Assembly (NCBI RefSeq): GCF_001039355.2
Contig: NW_019775413.1
Location: 852,123-916,122, forward strand
DNA: 64,000 nt
Reading direction: 5' to 3'
From: Lingula anatina
Lineage: Eukaryota; Brachiopoda; Lingulata; Lingulida; Lingulidae
Shown here piece after piece: positions 11,209 through 37,900 of the stretch. Below the pieces are notes generated by a model. It was not told the origin of the DNA and made no database searches. It worked only from the letters and a program-made list of their open reading frames with translations. The stretch's first letter is position 1. Each line of letters starts with the position of its first letter. Both the position numbers and the translations under genes were made by a program.

Positions 11209-11740
11209 ACTGGGTGTAACCCAAGAATGTGAACACCATTTATTTTGTTTTAAAAAAATTATATACAACCCATATATTTTAATGAAAGCTAGATAAGTTA
11301 GCAAAATAACTGGTACAAACAATGTCACTAATTCTAGTGGCAAAAATTATTGTCACTTAAGTGGTCTCCTCATTCTCTCCACCTTAACCCCCCAGAATTT
11401 TATTTGTGGGGGTGTTTGAAGGAATGGGTGTACACAAACCCCCGCACCATCCCAGAACAGCAATCACTCTGGAAATTGGACCTATACAAAAAGATTGCAT
11501 CAACGTCACTGATAACTTTGCCCAAAGAATTCAAGTGTCTTCAGCAGAACAGAGCACATCTGGAGCACTTCTATGAATGATGATAAGACCTTAGCCAGTA
11601 TAAAAATGTTCATGTTGTTTGTAGCAGATTTGCTAACTTTTCTTGTCTTTCAAAGTTTGTGGGTTGTATATGTTTTTTTCTGCAACTTAAAAATTTTAAA
11701 GCTTCTTGTGTCATTCTATGATTTATGCTCAAGTACAATC
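11209..11740 (+). mobile_element. Decayed mariner/Tc1-like transposon remnant
   Basis: An open frame at 11350-11580 matches the C-terminal part of mariner-type (IS630/Tc1) DDE transposases. It has WSPHSLHLNPPEFYLWG at the third catalytic region, then a block like KEWVYTNPRTIPE and a terminal HLEHFYE. The N-terminal two thirds are absent, and the aspartate usual in the SPDL part is replaced by histidine, so it is not functional. The flanks look like inverted repeats: the complement of about 11265-11310 (TTTGCTAACTTATCTAGCTTTC) resembles 11629-11658, and GGGTTGTATAT occurs in matching positions outside both. This suggests an internally deleted element. Confidence 0.7.
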
Positions 11741-12459
11741 ACTGCTACAGTAACAGTGTTGATGTCTTATATTTATGCTCTCAAGTACTTATTAATGTTA
11801 TGTTATGCTGTGGTCTATTGCATTAATAATTGACTACGTACAATTTGGTAATTATGAAGCGTGCAAGTGACAAACTGCCACAATTGTGAAGAATTTCTAT
11901 TTCTTTTTAGTATGCCCAACTAGACAGTTTAATTTTGATATTAATTTATGCATGGAGGGGTTGGGCTCTATAATAATGACTGACTGGTAATCAAAACATT
12001 TTATGGATTAAAGATGTCTGAAAATTGGGTGTGCTTTGAGAGTTATGTGCAGAGGGATAAGCACAATATGTGAGCATCTACAATTATATTTTGGAATGTA
12101 TAACTTGAGCTCATTTTTCTACAACCACTGCATATATTTTTCGCAGGCATTTATGCTCGCTTCACCACGACAATATGTGTTCACAACGTGCCGAACTTTT
12201 GGTTATACCTAGTTGGACAAAAAAAAAAAAAATGCTCTATTTAGCAGCCTTCGCCTAATCTTGGAAGTAAAGTGGTTTGTTACGTCAACACCATTACTTT
12301 TCAGTTAGACTACATGTATTTGAGAAATCTTTTTGATTCCGGATACTTAAAAATAGAAAAACAAGACTTTTTCCGTATGTACATCCAGTTATTTTAATCC
12401 AGTTTAATTCAAAAGTGTACAGAAAAGACCCAGAATATGACAGTTCATGATTTGTTGGT
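11741..12459. other. Spacer downstream of RPL36
   Basis: AT-rich sequence with no supported gene. It includes the RPL36 3' UTR on the minus strand; no clear polyadenylation signal was identified. Confidence 0.4.
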
Positions 12460-13458
12460 CTACTTGTGAGCAGCCTTTCTCTGTGCCTGGATAATCTTTT
12501 GCATTTCTTCTCTCTTCCTCTTTGCACGTTTGTGGGAGCCCAGCTAAAAAAGAAAATGTAACACTAAGTTACACAGTAAACATACTGAGCATAAATCTTT
12601 TCAAAATATTTAAAAGAAATTTCACAACTGGACTTTATTGAAGCTTTTCTACTGAATCACAAAAATGGAACATTAAAATAATACAAAATTAGAATATTTG
12701 AGTTAACAATATGCCACTACCCATTTAGAGAAAGTACAGGGGGAGGAAAAAAGTACTTATTACCTCTCATTCAACTTAGCAACTAGATCATTACACTGTT
12801 CCCCCTTAAACATCACTACGTACCCTCTTCTTTGCCAGCTTTAGAGCTCTCTTATCCTTGGACACCTTCAACAATTCCATGCACCTTCTTTCATATGGAG
12901 CAAATCCCGACACCTCACGCACAATGTCTCTGATGAACTTGATGTGCTTGTTCAGAACCTGCAATAAAATTGATATTTAGAAACGGGGCCAGGTTGGCAA
13001 TTGAAATAATGTTCACATCCATTTTACTTGTATCATTTAGATTCAAGCACAACAGTGAATACAAAATATGCTTGGGGTGCTAGAGGCCGATTACCTCAGC
13101 AAATGTATCACATGGTACAAATATAACGGCAAGTTTGTATGTTTGATGCAGTGACATGAAGAATCTTGATATACTAGCCACACGCCCCTAGCCACATGTA
13201 GGTCAGTGCTACTGTAACTGCTACAGTATTGTAAGGTTTCATGCAATGATTATGCATCTCACTATTTAACTCAATTTTGGTTTTGGTCTGGGTTCAGATG
13301 TGCATTTCAAAATCCATCAAAATGAATATACCTAAGATACAAGTTTACACAACACCATTACTTACCCCAATTCTCCTTGAAGGTCTGGGTTTCATGACAT
13401 TTTTGGTGACTTTGTGGCCTTTATTAAGGCCCACTGCCATTTCATATCGAATTGCCAT
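12460..13458 (-). CDS. RPL36: 60S ribosomal protein L36 (eL36)
   Basis: Three coding exons in transcription order, 13458-13366, 12958-12824 and 12543-12460, give 103 residues (human 105). The protein is basic: it begins [20 protein letters not shown], contains [20 protein letters not shown] and ends AQRKAAHK. All are strongly conserved eL36 blocks of the large cytosolic ribosomal subunit. All junctions are in phase with GT-AG borders. The start codon sits four bases inside an exon that follows a TTTTTTACAG acceptor at 13463, so a separate upstream non-coding exon is expected, as usual for ribosomal protein genes. No frameshift or stop is seen. Confidence 0.97.
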
Positions 13459-13924
13459 TTTGCTGTAAAAAAAATGCACACAGAAAAATAAAGCAATCTT
13501 CTATATTCATTACAATCATATGTTAAAAAGGGATCTATCACACCTCTCAAAAAACTGCACGAACATTTACTAAGGAACCTCTAGAACTGATGCCAAGTTG
13601 TGGTATTAAGAGCCTTAAATATTACTGTCGCCGTTATCTTTTTGATGGGTGTTTTACTACTTGAAATGTAGCAACATTCATGTATGACATCTACACTGAT
13701 ATATGAGGCACCAAATGCTGTTAATGAAAATGGGTATGCTTATCCTATAGACGCAGTATGTGTTTTACAACTTTTTACTCTGTGCATTGATAATTCAGAA
13801 GCCAATGACTAATTTGACAAAAGGGGCAAATGTTAATTTTTTTCGTCTGTCTTTTCAAAAATTGAAAATGTGTTTCCTGTAAGGCGATGATTGAGGATTT
13901 ATAAAAACGTTTCAAATTCCCTAC

Positions 13925-13953
13925 CCGATCTCAAGCAAATATGGCGTGAAGAG
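13925..13953 (-). promoter_or_regulatory. Putative RPL36 first exon with TOP-like start
   Basis: On the minus strand, CTCTTCACGCC begins at about 13953 and a donor-like GTAGGG follows at 13924. A short non-coding first exon starting in a pyrimidine tract (5' TOP) is typical of ribosomal protein genes and would place translation under growth control. The transcription start is inferred from sequence only. Confidence 0.4.
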
Positions 13954-14806
13954 ATCGTAAGTCGGTACTCAATTTGCGACAATAAGCATATATTATAACT
14001 CAAGTGTTTTCAAAAATTTTAGTGTTTAGTTATCAGAATATTTTGTTATTTAAAACTTTTCGTTGAATGTATAAAACCTTTTGTTACATATTTCAATTTT
14101 TCGTGGTGCTATTGCAGTTAACGATAATATTATCTTATTACGATAATACGAAACTGCCCCAAGTGTATTCCTCCTAAAATATTTCTACTTAAGATTTCAA
14201 TATATCAAACATTGTACATGATTGTTTCGCGTACAGACTTATTTAAACAGAAAGAGGGATTTAAAAAGATAAATAGAAACAAATGCTAATATTTTAATTT
14301 ATGTTATAGTTTTTATAATATTTTGAATTTTCTCACGCTATCGAATTTGCATAGAGGCGCCAAGCGGATGAATCAAATAGACATTAAGTTGATATTGCGA
14401 TTTTTGGGTGGATTGTTATTAAATAGAGAAGGTAAATACAACTAAGGACACGTTTTTACGTTGATGATTGCGTGTTCAATAATCGTAGTTTTTGCTTAAG
14501 TTTAAATAATTGAACTGATCCCTTTCTTACCCGTCTGAGTGTGGTCCTACATGTACATTAGATGACATTTGTATTGCTAGCTTTCGCCAACTTCATTCCA
14601 TAAAGATTTAAGCCTTATCACCACCAGGAAAAAAGTAGTTTGATGCTCAGCGTGCACATCGACTGATAGATAAATAATAGACCAAAAGTTGTGCAGACTT
14701 TTACGTACATAACATATATAATTTAGGAGCATTGTAAACATTTTGGAGTGAGGTATGCCCTTTAAATTAAAGTTTCCCTCTTCAGGAATCTGGAGCATGG
14801 TTGGTG
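13954..14806. promoter_or_regulatory. Head-to-head interval of RPL36 and BLM
   Basis: About 850 bases separate the putative RPL36 first exon from the BLM start codon, with transcription leaving in both directions. No protein-coding exon was recognised. BLM may have a 5' non-coding exon or UTR here. Confidence 0.4.
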
Positions 14807-27287
<12,481 letters not shown>

Positions 27288-28971
27288 CTTTTATGACTTA
27301 TAATTGTGACTCAGAACTTTTTTCACCATTATATCAAAACAAATGAAGAGCAGGGTCTGCGTTTGAAAACAATTTTCAGAAGTGAATAAACTTTTAGTTT
27401 TATAGTGGGCATGTAAAGAATATAAGGAAAAAGTTGTTACAAAAGTGTAGTTACAAAATGGTTGAGGATACTGAGGATCCGATGCAAAGGGTAATTTTAT
27501 TTTTATTTTGCATATTTGAAAGGATTGCTACAAGTGGTAAGCAGATTCTTACTCACACCTATTATTTTAAAGATATCTGTCTGCTTTATTTGATTTTTAT
27601 TTACCAAATTTTGTCACAATATTTCTGTCTGTTATTTATATTGTATGTTATGTTTTTAGTCACTTTATTTTCTCTTAGAATTTTAGTAATGAATAAAGAA
27701 AAATACTACAACTGCCACTGTTTATTTTACTTTATTTTACCCATTACATAAACCAATAAAAAAACCTGAATATCAGAGTATCAATGTATTGCTAAATTAT
27801 TTCAATGCTATAGAGATCAGTATCACAATTAGACATTGTGCTGTTAATTATTCGAAAAGGAATTAATCTACATCTGCCCCCCGTTTCAGAGTATTTACTA
27901 GTCTATAAGATACTGTTTAAATATCTCTCGCATATGCTGGAGTAAAATTTACACAATAACTCTGAAATCCGGAACATCAATATCAGTTCATCATAAATAC
28001 ATAAGTAAATTGAAATGGAGGAAATAAAAAAATATCACAGAAATGTAGTATTACCCATTGGTATACATGCTCACTTTCATGTACAGAATATCGTCAGTTT
28101 AATCTGACTCGCTGTTACGTATTATAGATGTATAACATCACGTATAATTACAAAATGTTAAAGGGAAAGATATAAAATTTATCTGAGTAGTTATGATCTA
28201 TAAAAAAAAAAAGCATTGAAAATTACACTACAAAAAAAAAAAAAATTATTTTTGTAAAAAAAATGTATCACTCCTTTCATGTATACTGAATACATGGCAA
28301 GATATAAAAAAATCTTTACTGACTGTAAAACCCTGGAATGTCTTCACAAAAAAGCCATTACCTGACATTTATTGTGTACACAATACATGGCAGGTCAATA
28401 TGTACAACTAGCTACAAATTAAACATCAGTATGAAAATGGAATGTTATCTTAAAATCACTTATTGGATGGGTACTATGCACAATCTTATATCCAAACAAA
28501 AAAAAATGTAGGCACAGACATGATGTAAATTTGTTTGAACTTGACCAAAGTAATAGTGTAAAATATATACAATAGCAACTGTAAAAATCCACAATACTTT
28601 GTAAAAATATTTATAATCAAAATACCTTAATATATATAAGTACTAATATATTACACAAATGTAAAACTATACAATAATCATCTCTAATAATGGTGTATAA
28701 ATATGAGATAAATCTGCACATATGCATGCAGCTTAAATCATTCATATTACTTGGTATTGAATTAATTAAAACTTCTACACATTCTAAGTGTTATGCTCTC
28801 TACAGACATATTTTACATATCTGTAATAAGTAAACCAACTTCAACATCTTTCAATACCTTTCTCCACATGCCATCACAATAAAATAATAAATAAAACGGT
28901 ATTAACAATATTTGGTGAAAGTTCACTATATATCTACATCAAATGGAATGTTTCAGCATTGAAATTACTTG
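27288..28971. other. Tail-to-tail interval of BLM and EVC2
   Basis: AT-rich 3' flanking sequence of both genes. AATAAA occurs at about 27383 and 27693 on the BLM strand as candidate polyadenylation signals. No further gene was recognised. Confidence 0.4.
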
Positions 28972-31900
28972 TCATCGTCTTTGTGCTGAGCCTTTCCTTC
29001 TACCTTTGGCTGACACTGGTGGCAAACCCCCCTCTTCATCTAATCCAGAGTTTCTTCTTGCACTGGCACTGGGCTCTCTTTTCTTGGCACTGGTAAAAAT
29101 AAATAAATGAAACCAGTTACAATGAAAGCAAGACGGCTCATGACACTAGCATTCCTAGCTGCTGTTTGAAAGGTAATTTCACAAAGGTAATTTCACACAT
29201 TTAGTGACAGAACTGCTGTTTTGTTAAAAACCAAAAACTATACTGTCATTTAAACCTAAATAACTGTTTCCTATAAATGCAGAGATTTTGAATCTACAAA
29301 TGAAGAGATGAAAACAGGTAACTTAAATTCACAAATTTAATATTAATCTGTACCAAAAAGTAATATGGCAAAAAAAAACATCCTTCATAAATTAATCATT
29401 CAGTGATTTCATATCTGCTTTATTTAAAACATTTCAAACAAATTTTGTATCAGATGCTACAACACAAGTGAAATAGGAATAACAGCAAGTTAAAACAAAG
29501 CAAAGCCAAACAACAAAATTTTACCTTTTCTTGGCTGACTTAGTTTTTCTGGAAGATTCTGGTGTGACATGCGCTAGTGTTGCCAAACGTGCTCGCTCTC
29601 CAAGTCCAGTTTTAGGCCTACAGACAGACATAGAGAAGTGGGGTGGGTTATAAGACTGGACGTAGTTTAAAGACACAAAAAAGGTATTGTGAGGCCCAGT
29701 TCAAGTATGGATCCACACAGAGCACCAGAACTCCACAATACATATAAAGAACCAGCCAACCAAACAGTTATGTTTACCTTAATTGATGGTTTAATCTAGT
29801 TTAATACTGCCCATCTTCTACCTGGAGTGCAGTAGTAGTAAATTAGCATTCTCGTGCCCTTTACAAATACTTGTAATAAATATATTATATATGCTTTTGG
29901 ACTTATTTTCTTCTTCAAATTTCAATAAACATTGGTGATTTTGATTCTTCTTTATGTTGAGAATTCATTTTAATAGTTTATCTGTCAGGTCAATAACTGA
30001 AAATAAACTCCTCATTAACGCATTTTATCAAAATAAGCTAAGCAATAGATTGAGAAAACTAAAAAAAACCACAAGTGTGACTTCAATAAAAATGTTGTCA
30101 TTACATTTGTCTCCTGCATTGAAGGAGCAATTTTTGTTTCCTAAAATATTTTTTCACTCATATCCTAGTGTTCCGTATATTATCGTACCTTTCATTTTTC
30201 TTGGTGGCATCATCCCCTTGATACACCATCTGGAGAAGCTTATTCTTTTCCTCGGTGTCCTTCATTGGGAAGAGCCAGTTGATCATGTCAGCAACCTCCT
30301 TCTCATTGAATTGACCAACCTTCACAAGACCACTTATAAATTCAAGTTCCTGGAAGAAAATCCAAATGTGCATAATTTTGGGGTTGTTTAAATAATGTAG
30401 GAAATTATTTTGTTTCTTTAAAGTCTGAAACATATGAACCAACAACAAAAACTTATAAAAACTCAAAAATTTGATATCTAGCATTCAACTCTGTGGTAAT
30501 ATACTACAAAAACCAAGCAATAAATTTCAAATATAAAAATATGAAATTTTAATTATATATCAATATCATCAAGTTGAAGAACATGTAGGAACTAAATGCC
30601 TACCTTCTGTTGAACGGCCTGCATGTGCTTCATATTGAATTCTCTTTTCATGCTCTCAATCTTCTGGTTCATTTCTGTGACTGCGTCATTTCTGAATTAT
30701 AATATTAAATTTCAGAGATCATTATTTGTTCAAAAACAAGCATGAAAATTATGCATATCAAATTTTTATAGAAAAAGTCTACCATCTTTTTATAGCTATT
30801 CAAATTATGCTGGTATTCTAAAAACTCAAGACAAGAAACAAATAAACAGTTAATTGTGACTAAATATTTTGATAAAAGGCAATTACTTTAAAAAAAAATT
30901 ACCAGATGTGGATAAATCTGTAATTCTTTTGTTCATAAATGGATTAAAATATGGCAAAAATATTCAAGAAAGATAAAGAGAAAAACTAGTAGTCCAACTA
31001 GTGCACACCGAATACTAACTTCATAGCCTCTAGCTCGGCTGCCTGTTTTATCTTCAGCGACACGGCCTTGAACCTGGCTGCAGTTTTGTTGGAAGTAGTT
31101 TGGAGGAGAGATTTGAGTTGGTCCTCATGCTCCATCATCATAGTCTTCTCTCTCTGCATCATTTTTTCACTTAATTTCTCTTGGAGCAGCTGGAAGGATG
31201 AATAATAAAAATGAAATAAAAAAAAACAGACTCAAGAATTTGTTTATTTAGTAAAGGAACCCACGAACATCCATTTATCAATTTGAAATCAATATCTGTT
31301 AAACATATGAATATATATGTTTCCAAAACAATATTAGCTAAACAATTTATAAAGAAATGACACTGACAATATTTGTTGACTATCAATAAAATTTACTGAT
31401 CATTAATAAGACAAACACACTTCCATTACAATTTTAACCAAATACATCAATATAAACAAATTATGAAATAAACTGAAAAGCAACAAAATAAAAAAAAAAA
31501 CAGTAATAGCATACAGATTAACTTTAAACAGACACTTCATATGTAAGTAACAGAATTCAGCCAAAAGACATTTCCTAGCCCTATGTTACAATTGCATCTT
31601 CAAAACATACCCTCTGTTGCCTTTCCTTTTGTTGCTCTAGCTTTTTATTCAATTGTTCCTGCTGTTCCTGGTGTTTCTCCAGCACTCTCTGAGTGTCAGG
31701 GTCAGACATTACTCCCTGGGTGTTTAGCTCCTCCATTAAACTGGATTTTAAGTTGAAAATGGCCTTCTGTTGTTGATCAATTTTAGATAGCTGAAAATAA
31801 AAAAACAAGATTCTTTTAAAATTCATTTATAAACATATTGAAAAGAAAATCTAGTTTTAATAATTTTCTATTGCTAACAAAGTTTTGTACAAAAATTTTG

Positions 31901-34900
31901 TGTAATCTTATTGGAAAATTTTGTTGTCTGGTAAAAATGTACATTCATCTTATTTAGTTTGAAAGCTGAAAATAAGTGTCTGATTGAAAAAGAAGATAGC
32001 CAGACCTGTTTCTGCATGTTCAAAGGTACCACTTCATAAAAAATCAGGCAATCACAAAATTACAGAAAGTGGGTAGGTTTTGAAAAAACATAACAAGGCC
32101 TGTTTTAAATTTAAATCTATACTTTTAACCTAATATAAAAATAGTATTATGAAGCAAGACAGGATTCCTTTGTAGAAATTTGCTGAGACACTTTATTTTG
32201 TTCTCAGTTGCACTTAAATTTACCTCTTCTGCCTTCTTCAGCTGCATTTCTGCCACCATGGCCCCCAGCTGGTCCTCTTGAGCTTTTAGAGCAGCAGCAC
32301 GCTCCTTGATCATATCTTCACGTATCTAGAACAAACACAAGTGATTTAATTTTCTGTGAGTCATACACATCTCTTTCCCAAGGCTTTAAGTCAAAAATGG
32401 ACAAAACATGGGGTGCCTTGCAACAGTTTGGCACATGTAACTTGCTGTTTTAAGGAAAATTGCACACAAAAAGCAGCTGTTCTTCAAGAGATATTCTCAG
32501 ACACAATCTGAAACAGTCATGAATTGATTAATAAAAACAAGTTTTTAAACTTGCCTAAATAGAAAGTTATTGTTGTAACACAAAATTTTTCTATTGAATT
32601 GCAAAAGATATTGAAGAACAGACGTTATTGAGTACTGAGGAAGAGTTATCAGATTTCCCTGGCAAATGTAAACAAAAATTAGAATTTTTTTCATATAACT
32701 GTTCATCATTAAGTTTCAACATGCATGTATCTACTGTGACTTGTTAGGATTTTATAGCAACTTAATTGGAAGCCAAATATCTTTACCTGCTCCATTTCTT
32801 CTTCCAGTTTTAATTTGTCTCCCTGAAGCACAGCCAGCTTCTGTTCAGCGTGTTTCCTCATCAGAGCAATAGCTGCTTGGTGTTGTTCCTCTTCCTCCTC
32901 ATCAGCAGTCTTCAGTTTCTTTTCTACTCTCTATTAGAAACAAAAATTAATTATATAACATCTGTGAAGAATTCTTGAATATTTCTTGAAAATGTACTGA
33001 AAACAAATGATATTAATTTTATAAAATGCAAATGAAACTCTTTAGCATAAAGATTCTGCATTTTAAAATGTTAAACTCTCTACCTTTGTTTCTTTTAACT
33101 GCTTCTTCTCAAGTGTTTCCATGTGCTTTGCTCTTTTCTCAGTCAACTTTTTCTCCAACATTCTCTTCTGGTGCAGTTTATTAAGAGTCAGTGAATTTTC
33201 CAGCTTCACCATTTGTTTCTCATGTTCCTTCATAATCCTATCTCTCTCTTCATCAGATACTGCAACTTGGTTATCAAGCATTTTCCTGTAAAGCAATGAA
33301 CCTCTAACTTATATGTTTATGAAAAAGAAGTGACAAAGGCCTTCAAAACGTTTTTGTTGTTGTTTTCTGTCAAATAATCACACATATACAATCTAAATGT
33401 TATCTCTCTCAAATCAAGAGAAAGTACAGTTGTAATGCTTATATCCTTAAATATATCTTTATTAAGCTTCTTGCCCTTCTGTGCTAACCATAAATTAAAA
33501 ATATGATTTTAAGTAACAAAAAAAAAAAAAAAACAAAGAAAGGGTTGCCATAATTTTCAGCAAACTTGTAATATTAATATGAGAATGCACATATAAAGAA
33601 TTTTTAACTGTTTTTTAACCTAGCTATTATCTTACTTTGTCAGATTCTTTTCATATTCTCTGATTTGTTCTTGCTCCAGCTTTTCTGCTTCTCTTCTTTG
33701 TTGCAACTCTTTTTTCTTTTCTTTTAACTTTCTCTGCAAAAAATTTGAATAGTAAAATATATACGTTAATGATCACAATATTACAATCAGACACTGAATA
33801 CAATGAAATAAGACAACAAGCAAAAAAAAAAAAAAAAACATACAGAATTCTGTTATTAACATTTCTCAAAGATGCAAAATTACACAGATATACACTGTAT
33901 AAGGTACTAAATGATATTACCTATTTTTTGTTCATTACATACCTGTAAGTTTTCTTGCTGCTTCTCTCTATCAGTCTGTTGTGCCAGCTCAAGCTTATTC
34001 AATTGTAAATTGTGCTGTTTAAGTATCTGTTTGATTTGGTCATCCTCCATGAAGCCGTTATTCTTCAACTTATCCAAAAATGCTTGGCGGTTGGTTTCTA
34101 ATTGTTCTTTTGTCTCATCTGTGACTTTTTCACGTAATGTCAGAAGTTCTCTTGTCTGTTCCAAGTCAATTTGATTTTCTAGTTCTGTCATCTCAGCCCT
34201 GTGTTTTGAAGTCATTATTGCTTGTTTTTCTATTACGGCTATAGGATCTAAAAATTGAAAAAAACAATCAATTTTTACCATATCATCTCCCAAACACTGC
34301 TTCCATTCAAACATAAAATGGTTGGACAGACACGTTTCAGCAGTGAACCACAATTTGAGCTATATGCACTCCTTGATACAATAAATCTTTACCAAATTGG
34401 AATATATTTATGTGTCTGTTACTGTATTACTGCACTAGAGTTCATGACTATTATAGGCATCTTCCATTCATTTTTTCAATATGTGGACACCTTACCAACA
34501 TTGTCTTGTGCCTGTTCTTCTTTTTGTTTCTTTTGTAACTCATCCAATTCTTGTTGTTGGAATTTTGCCTGAATATAAATCATTTTCGTTTTGTAATGGT
34601 AGAAATGATTGCATGTTCTCAGCAAAAATATTGATGCACATCAAATATTACTCAAATTCAGTTTTTTACCTTGGCAGTGATAAAAACAGCATTTAGACTA
34701 TATAAATCAAGTGACAACCAACATGAGATTTTAAAAATATGAAAAACTCTTGTAACAGATAAAATCTTTGATAAATCTCAGTCATTATTATACCTTCTCA
34801 GCCAACTTTTGTTTCTTAGCTTCTCTCAATCTCTTCTTTAACTCAGCTTCCTGTCTGGCACGTTCAGTGTCATATCTGTTCTTGGCTGCCAGCATCTCCC

Positions 34901-37900
34901 TTGCAATTTCTTCTCTGTATCGTTCTGCATCATCTTCATCCATTATTTCTTGTCTAAAAGATAAAGTAAATTTTCATTGAGTCAAATAGCCTTTTGTATA
35001 ATAATTGTTTAAACAATTGACTCATTGGTCAAAGACATTTTAAGTCTTTTTACAAGAAATTTACTCTTATCTGTTTCCCATTAAATTTTGATGTCAAGGT
35101 TCTTAGCCAGAATGAAAAAATGAGACCAAAGATATTTCTACCAGCCAAAACAAGCTAGCTAAGGTTTAAATTATAGAGCCATTTTTAACATTAACCCAAG
35201 AGTTCATTAATGCCTGGAAAATCATTTATGAAACTTTTTTTGCTTATCTGCATTCACCTACAAAAAAATCAACTTACCAAGTGAAACATTTTTTTTGTTC
35301 TCTAATTTTTTTAGTTTTCATCATTTTCACCATTTCACATTTAAAAAAAGGTAAAAATTTGACATAACAATCATCCACGCTATAGCATTTCAATTTTATT
35401 AGACATGCACTTGAGGCGCCCTGAGATTCATGGGACACTCCAAACTTGTCTCCCTATCATCAGCATGCCTATACTGAAAGGAACATAGACAAGCTGATAG
35501 TATTGGGGTGAGTTTCCAATGTCTTTTGAAACTCGGGCCAATTGGAAGTTGCCCAATTAAAAAAAAAAAGTACACAACTTACTTTTCCAACTTTTGCACC
35601 ACTTGCAATTCCTGCTCTGCCAACGTGTTCAGCACCTCGCTATACTCATCCTCCTCGCCATCCGCCATACTGGCCAGCATCCTTCGTCTGGTCAACTTCT
35701 CCTCCAGTGCGGCTCTCTGTCTGGATACCTCATCATCATAGATCTTATCAACCTTGAAATTTGACCAAAAAATTAAATGAAGCTAATGCCTTGATCAAAA
35801 GTCAATATTTGTAAAGATTATTCACGTATATCATGTATTTGTCTGGATACCTAATTATCACAGGTGGTATACACCTTCAAAATAACATTAAAACGCAAAT
35901 ATGTTGATTTGAATAGATTATATAGAATAATATAATGAATAAAATAATGCTTTACCACTACTGACAATGAGCAAAATTAAAATCATTATCAGTAATTATC
36001 AGTTTATTTCCCAAGCTTCTGACAACAGAATTTCTACATTTTTATAGATAGAAGCAACTTTGTACCTTCTCCTGGTTTTTCTGATGCTCATTTATTATCC
36101 AGTCAGCTTGCTGTTGGTTCAGTTCTCCTTGTTCAACAATCTGTGACAGACATTGCCTTTGTATATCTTTAACTGCAGCTCTCTTTTTGATAGAAAATTC
36201 CTGAAAAAAGAACACACAATATTAAAAACCTATTGAAGTAAACATAAGATACACTGCTTTTATCCGATAACAAGTTCTTTTTAAATAAATGTAAGAGGAA
36301 CATTTTGTTCACTACTCTGTCATATCAATTTTTTCCTGGGCAATAAGTGTTGACTTTCAATGGCTCACAGATGAAATTACAGTTTAAATCATATTTCAAA
36401 TATCTGTATTTAAAATGGGTTAGTTTTGGAACACACAGAATGCCTCAAACTGTGTGGTTTGAAAAATTTTTACGAACCTTCCTTAGTTTCTCCGACTCCT
36501 CATCCTGTTCCAGTTTCAGTAAATGGACGGCATCTTGCTGCTGAATATCATGCTCTTTTCTCAGTATTTCAAACACTTCTGCTTTCTCCTTAAATTGTAA
36601 AAATATGATTATTCTAAAATGATGTGGAGTGGGATAAGTGACAAAATTTAAAAATCTAACATATTTCTTGTTCTGCTTGCCCTGTTGTTTCAATGCTTGA
36701 ACTCTTTCTTTTTATGGTTGTTCAATAATTCATTATGAAAAAATGAGAGAAAATGCAAAACTGGTCAGTGCATTTGTACCTCAATCCAAATGCCAAAAGA
36801 TCACAAAGAAATATAAATTTTCATCAGTCATTGTCGAGTTTTAATATTAAATCTATAACAGTGAGACAGTGAAATACTGGTGTGTTCCTCTACTGAATTT
36901 AATAATTACCTCATCGGAGGCAGTATTCATCTGTCTCTCCAATTTATCCTTTTCTTCTTTTTGTTTCTTCAAAATGATTGATATTTGTTCCTATGAAATA
37001 ATTAACAATGAATTGTAAAACATATTCAATGTAATATATAAATCAGCACACCACAGTTACATAATCATTGGAAGTACATTTTTCTATAATATGTTTTTCT
37101 ACAAAAACAATCCATCTGTAAAAATAATTTTTTCCTCCCCTTTCCAATTTTGATATAACTAAAACTTCTGAAAATTAAATCGACCAGTCAAATTTAAACA
37201 AATAAGTACAAAATAAGTGAATCCACAATTCTGTGAAGTGAAGCTTTGAAATTTACCTTATTCTTTATACTAATCATTCTAAACACCTCCTCCATGGCAA
37301 CTTTGTACTGATTCTCCATGCTAGCTTCCATTTCTTTGACTTTCCTCATAAACTCCTTAAGGGCAGCTTCTTCCTTTTGGCGACTGATGTCACCATTTTT
37401 TCTCAAACTTTCAATAAGCATGGTTAAAGCTTGCTGTGAGGAATTGTAACGCTGTTTCTCAATTTCTGTATCAGTTGTGATGGTAGATGCAATGTCAATG
37501 CTGGAGAATGAAAAGAAAACACTTCAGATATATTTTGCTTTCAAATGATTGAGATCTTAAATAAACCAATGATGACACATGAAATTCCTCACACTTATTT
37601 ACCATATGGTCCTACGTGTACAAGACTTAAGATGTATTATTATTATTATCATTATTATTATTATTAGAACCACAGAGACAGGTCAGTCACTATTGGACCT
37701 CAAAACGGTTCATTTGCCCATGAAAAAAAAAACATTGATCCATTTATAGGATATTGATAGGCCTAGTTCTAAGTGCAGAGGACAGAAGTCTTGTTAATCA
37801 TGCAACACAGTTTCAGTAATTATCATTTCTGATTCAGTTCTAGAAGTCCCCACCTGTCTAGAGCTCTGTTCTTCTGCAATGGATCTCCCATACAGTGAAT

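Noticed and set aside
13277-13468. Plus-strand frame over RPL36 exon 1
   Set aside because: It is antisense to the conserved RPL36 coding exon.
33911-35757. Several plus-strand serine/cysteine-rich frames
   Set aside because: They are antisense shadows of EVC2 coiled-coil exons, whose glutamate and lysine codons read as such residues in reverse.
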